Shown one piece after another: positions 61,011 through 64,000 of a DNA stretch of 64,000 nucleotides. A model generated the notes under the pieces. The model did no database searches. It saw only the letters and a program-made list of their open reading frames with translations, and was not told where the DNA came from. The DNA is from Torreya grandis. Taxonomy: Eukaryota > Streptophyta > Pinopsida > Cupressales > Taxaceae. The stretch covers positions 16,211,001 to 16,275,000 of the forward strand of contig JARHVA010000001.1 in NCBI GenBank assembly GCA_037957365.1, in the 5' to 3' direction. The position numbers were made by a program, and so were the translations under genes. Numbering within the stretch: the first letter of the stretch is position 1; the number at the start of each line of letters is the position of its first letter.

Positions 61011-61776
61011 ATTGTCCTTACTGAATGGCGCTCCTTTTGTTCTTGGTTTCCAACACCTCTTTTGGTGGGCCCACCCTCTATCTTTTTTTGGTAAATCTAC
61101 CTTTTAAATTATTCTGATATTCTTAAATTAGTAATTTGAATGTTTAAGTTAAAATCAAATTTAAAATTAGCATTCAAAAACGCAGTTTAGAGGTTTTTTT
61201 AAACTTGTATCTTCAACCCACAAAGATGAAGGGTGAGGCTTGGGTTGGTAGGAGGCCAATTCCCCCTCATAAAAACCTCCTTTGGATTCCTCATTTCGTG
61301 ATGAATCCAATGAGTGGTTGGAAGGCCATTTTATCTCCCATAACAGGCATTTTTTTAATGTTTTAGTGTTTTTTTTTGCAAAAACACTAGTTTATAAGAA
61401 AATTGTACCTTTAATATCCTACAAATAGTAGCTCGATTTTGGGTGCCATTTTCTACAAAAGTGTTTGTAATTCAATTTTCCACAGCATAGACTTGTTAAT
61501 TGTCAAAAATGCACTAGTTTATAAAGTGTCAAAATTTGAGTCTCTCGAGACGCATTTTCAACTGAGTCCGACATCCTGTTTGCTTTAGTCTTGCACTGAT
61601 TGCTCTAAGACACATTTTTGGCTAAGACCAATGTCTTTTGAGCATGCACTTGCATATTTAGGAAGGGCTCAATATTTTGGAGGGGTGTGATTGTTTTTCA
61701 CAACTTGCTTTCATTCTCATTTTTGCATAAATTCACAACTTGCAATCAACACAACTTCACCTAAATTAAGCTAAAA
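61011..61776 (+). other. Remainder of the copia B leader
   Basis: No gene supported. The part next to the FLA fragment (61020-61080) is still relatively GC-rich and may be more of the captured host sequence. The rest holds T-rich runs and the paired words GAGACGCATTTTCAACTGAG and AGACACATTTTTGGCTAAGA at about 61546 and 61608. Confidence 0.45.
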
Positions 61777-62750
61777 ATGGATTCTTTTCAACTTAAACCC
61801 CTAACACCCTTCAACTATCATGAATAAAAATTTAAAATTTCAATCATTCTTAGAAGCAAATGGTTGTATAGGATCACCATGGGAACTGAAGTAGAACACA
61901 ACACTGATGCTGAAAAGGTCAAGTGGTACAACTGTAGTGATGAAGCTTATGGATTACTGAGCTTATCTGTATCTCTAGAACTTCTCTTCCATTTAGAATC
62001 CTCTTAGACTCCTAATGACAAATGGGACACCTTAGAAAATTTATTTAGGAAGCTTGAAGAGATAAGAGGTCATGAGCTCAAAAATGAACTCATAAGTCTA
62101 AGTCCTAGTAACTTTGACACCCTACAGGACTTCTTCACTAAGTTTAAGGCCCTTAGATTGCAATTGAAAGAATGTGGGATAGAGAATAAAGATTATCAGC
62201 TTATACTTTATATTCTCACAAAGTTAGGTCCAAGCTATTCAGTCTTTGTCTCCACTTTCTATGCCACAAAAAGTGTCCTTGGCACTACATGGAAAATGCC
62301 TTCTTTGGATTCATTCATTGCCAACTTGACTAGGGAGAAAGATAAGCTAATTCAAATGGGCACAGTGAAGTCTACTCAACCCCAAGCTTTGATAGCTATA
62401 AATTATAAGGATGAGACTTCAACAAAGGAGAAGAAGAAAAAGAACAAGGACCAGGAAAAGAAGAAAGAAAACACCAATCCTACCAAAAACAACACTAAGA
62501 CTTCCTCTTCCAATGCTAAACCTAAGAAGGAAAAGGTTAAGTGTGCCTATTATAAAAAGACAGGGCATGATGAACACAAATGCATGAAGAAACAAATAGA
62601 TCACCTAACTCATCTTCTAGAGAAGAACAACATAGGTGTTCATGAGTCCATCAAGCAGAATTCATCTACCCAAGATTCTACTAAGGCAAAAGGCAAGGGT
62701 AAGGAGAAAGAAAAGGGCAAGGCCCTTGTAGCAAATACAACTTCTACATC
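61777..62750 (+). pseudogene. Copia B Gag
   Basis: ATG at 61777 (MDSFQLKPLTPFNYHE) is followed by a stop at codon 17. The frame then continues: RSKWLYRITMGTEVEHNTDA, EAYGLLSLSVSLELLFHLES, LISLSPSNFDTLQDFFTKFK, and from 62158 an unbroken stretch of 304 residues. This is the copia Gag (UBN2/Retrotran_gag type). A Lys-rich hinge (KKKKNKDQEKKKENTN) precedes the knuckle CAYYKKTGHDEHKC, in which the second Cys is Tyr. The protein would bind and package element RNA. Only two stops disrupt the N-terminal half, so this is the best-preserved gag in the window. It runs directly into the protease. Confidence 0.9.
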
Positions 62751-63072
62751 TTCATGGGTCATAGACTCAGGTGCTTCTCACCACATGGGCTCTTCACTAG
62801 TTGAGTTTTCATTTTTAGAGCCTTGTAGCATGACTTTAATTAGTTTGGGTGATAACACATCAATTTCTATTATAGGGAGAGGGTCAGTTGAAATGGAAGG
62901 AGAAACATTCAATAATGTTATAAGTGTTCCTTCTCTTTCAACCAATCTCCTATCAGTGTATCAAATCACTCACATTGGTCGAGGTATGAGAGTTGAGTTT
63001 TTACCAAATTTAGTGGCTATCAAGGAGTTGCATAGTGATACTATAGTGGTAGTGGGAAGGGTAGATCACTAA
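62751..63072 (+). pseudogene. Copia B protease
   Basis: In the same open frame as Gag: SSWVIDSGASHHMGSS with the D-S-G active site intact, then SISIIGRGSVEMEGETFNNV and VPSLSTNLLSVYQITHIGRG. These are the usual copia protease blocks, about 110 residues long. The frame ends with a TAA after VVGRVDH at 63072. The domain itself appears undamaged, in contrast to the proteases of copia A, E1 and E2. Confidence 0.88.
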
Positions 63073-64000
63073 GCTAGGTTATACACCTTCTCACATTTTA
63101 CATCAGACTCTTCTCCAATAGCATTGCTAACTCATTTAGATGGAGTTAGCAAATTGTGGCATGAGTAGTTTGGCCACCTTAACTATCGCTACCTTGAGCA
63201 ACTTTGCAAACATGACATGGTCATTAGCTTGCCTCGTGTTTAATTCTCAAAAAGGCTTTGTGAAGAGTGTTCCCTTGGGAAGCATCTCGAAGCCAAATTT
63301 GATAAAGGTAAAGCTTGGAGGGCTTCACAACCTTTGGAGTTAGTCCATAGTGATGTATTGGGACCCTTTCCCAAACCATATTTCACAAGGGCCAAGTACA
63401 CCCTCACTTTCATTGATGATTTTTCTAGGTACACTTAGATATATTTTCTCAAACAAAACTCTAAAGTGTTTGAAAATTTTCTAGACTTCAAGGCTCTTGT
63501 TGAGAAATAGAGTGAGAAAACCATCAAGGTTCTTTGAATTGATAATGGAGGGGAGTATGTAGGCATCAGGTTTGAGTTGTTTTGCACCATGAAGGGAATT
63601 GATTTGTAGTGCACAGTCACTTACAGTCCTTCATAGAATGGGGTTGCAAAAAGAAAGAATAGGTTCATGAAAGAGATGGGTAGCTGTATGATTCACTCCA
63701 AATCCTTAACACCACAGTACTAGGTCAAAGCCATCAATTGTGCTTGCTACATTCAAAATAGGGTTCCTCACAAAGCTTTGAAAGGGATAACACCCTTTGA
63801 AGCTTGGCATAAAAAGAAACCTGATGTTGAGCATCTTAGAGTTTTTGGATCCCCAACCATCTCTCACATTCTGAAGAAGAAATGCAAAGCTATGGAACGT
63901 CAGTCCAAGCCTTGCATCTTTGTAAGATATCTGGATGGTATTAAGGGATATCACCTTTTAGATCTAGTCACTCATGAGTTATTCATTGAGAGAAGTGTCC
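63073..64000 (+). pseudogene. Copia B GAG-pre-integrase and integrase (truncated by window)
   Basis: In frame after the protease stop: ARLYTFSHFTSDSSPIALL, SKLWHE*FGHLNYRYLEQLC and CEECSLGKHLEAKFDKGKAW, then the integrase core LELVHSDVLGPFPKPYF (first Asp), YTLTFIDDFSRYT*IYFLKQ, IDNGGEYVG (second Asp) and NGVAKRKNRFMKEMGSC. In the family the last motif is NGVAERKNR. The catalytic Glu is Lys here, at 63649-63651, a G-to-A change. The C-terminal part (GITPFEAWHKKKPDVEHLRV FGSP) continues to the window end. About eight stops occur, nearly all at Gln, Trp or Arg codons. Confidence 0.9.

Larger units (their letters stand above)
59958..64000 (+). mobile_element. Copia B: Ty1/copia retrotransposon, cut by the window end
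   Basis: Plus-strand order: LTR, primer site, 1.35-kb leader with an antisense host gene fragment, gag, protease, GAG-pre-integrase and most of integrase. Gag and protease resemble copia A (for example TFYATKSVLGTTWKMPSLDS against the copia A counterpart), so the two are relatives in opposite orientation. The leader is much longer than usual for copia elements. It is also possible that the LTR/primer site and the gag belong to different copies. Confidence 0.8.

Overview
This window looks like nuclear heterochromatin from a plant with a very large, repeat-rich genome. I see no intact host gene. Nearly everything recognisable is a decayed LTR retrotransposon: several Ty3/gypsy copies and two Ty1/copia copies. 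The families (Tat-type Ty3 elements with two RNase H domains, Ale/Tork-like copia elements with a Met-tRNA type primer site), a plant fasciclin-like arabinogalactan protein fragment and the AT-rich composition all point to a seed plant. Old LTR pairs that survive with their target duplication fit a slow-turnover genome such as a gymnosperm. That last step is inference.

Layout. 1-9377 (minus): element E1, a Ty3 copy cut by the window edge. It has a 5' LTR at 8096-9377, primer site at 8075-8092, leader, gag, proline-rich linker, protease, a G-patch-like segment, and a long 3' region with a tandem repeat at about 206-895. About 10766-18040 (minus): element E2, a more decayed Ty3 copy with gag and protease. 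E1 may be inserted into its 3' side. 18713-20163 and 24258-25115 (plus) are two decayed coding stretches of unknown identity, separated by AT-rich sequence and microsatellites. 27000-31361 holds nothing I can name.

31367-47498 (plus): element E3, the only Ty3 copy with both ends in view. It has 5-bp AATCA target duplications, 1.2-kb LTRs, a primer site, gag, protease, G-patch, reverse transcriptase, RNase H, a second archaeal-type RNase H and integrase, then a 2.5-kb 3' region with satellite-like repeats. 47504-54180 holds remnants of further minus-strand Ty3 copies, including E4 with a polypurine tract and LTR start at 52573-52587. 54695-59160 (minus): copia A, with a 3' LTR, RNase H, reverse transcriptase, integrase, protease and gag. 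59958-64000 (plus): copia B, with LTR, primer site, an antisense host FLA gene fragment, gag, protease and integrase, running off the window.

The most interesting signal is not a gene. A module of about 90 bases recurs at the same relative place, between the coding region and the 3' LTR, and in the same orientation, in E1 (four tandem copies), E3 (two copies), E4 (one) and an orphan remnant at 49.6 kb (one). Its invariant arms CTACAT and ATGTAG are complementary, which suggests a conserved RNA or DNA structure in the 3' regions of these otherwise diverged elements. Other notable signals are arrays of short inverted-repeat motifs in the 5' parts of E1 and E2, a 32-bp hairpin satellite in E3, and a microsatellite grown in frame inside the copia A reverse transcriptase. 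All copies carry stops and catalytic-residue changes, mostly of the C-to-T / G-to-A type expected from long cytosine methylation.
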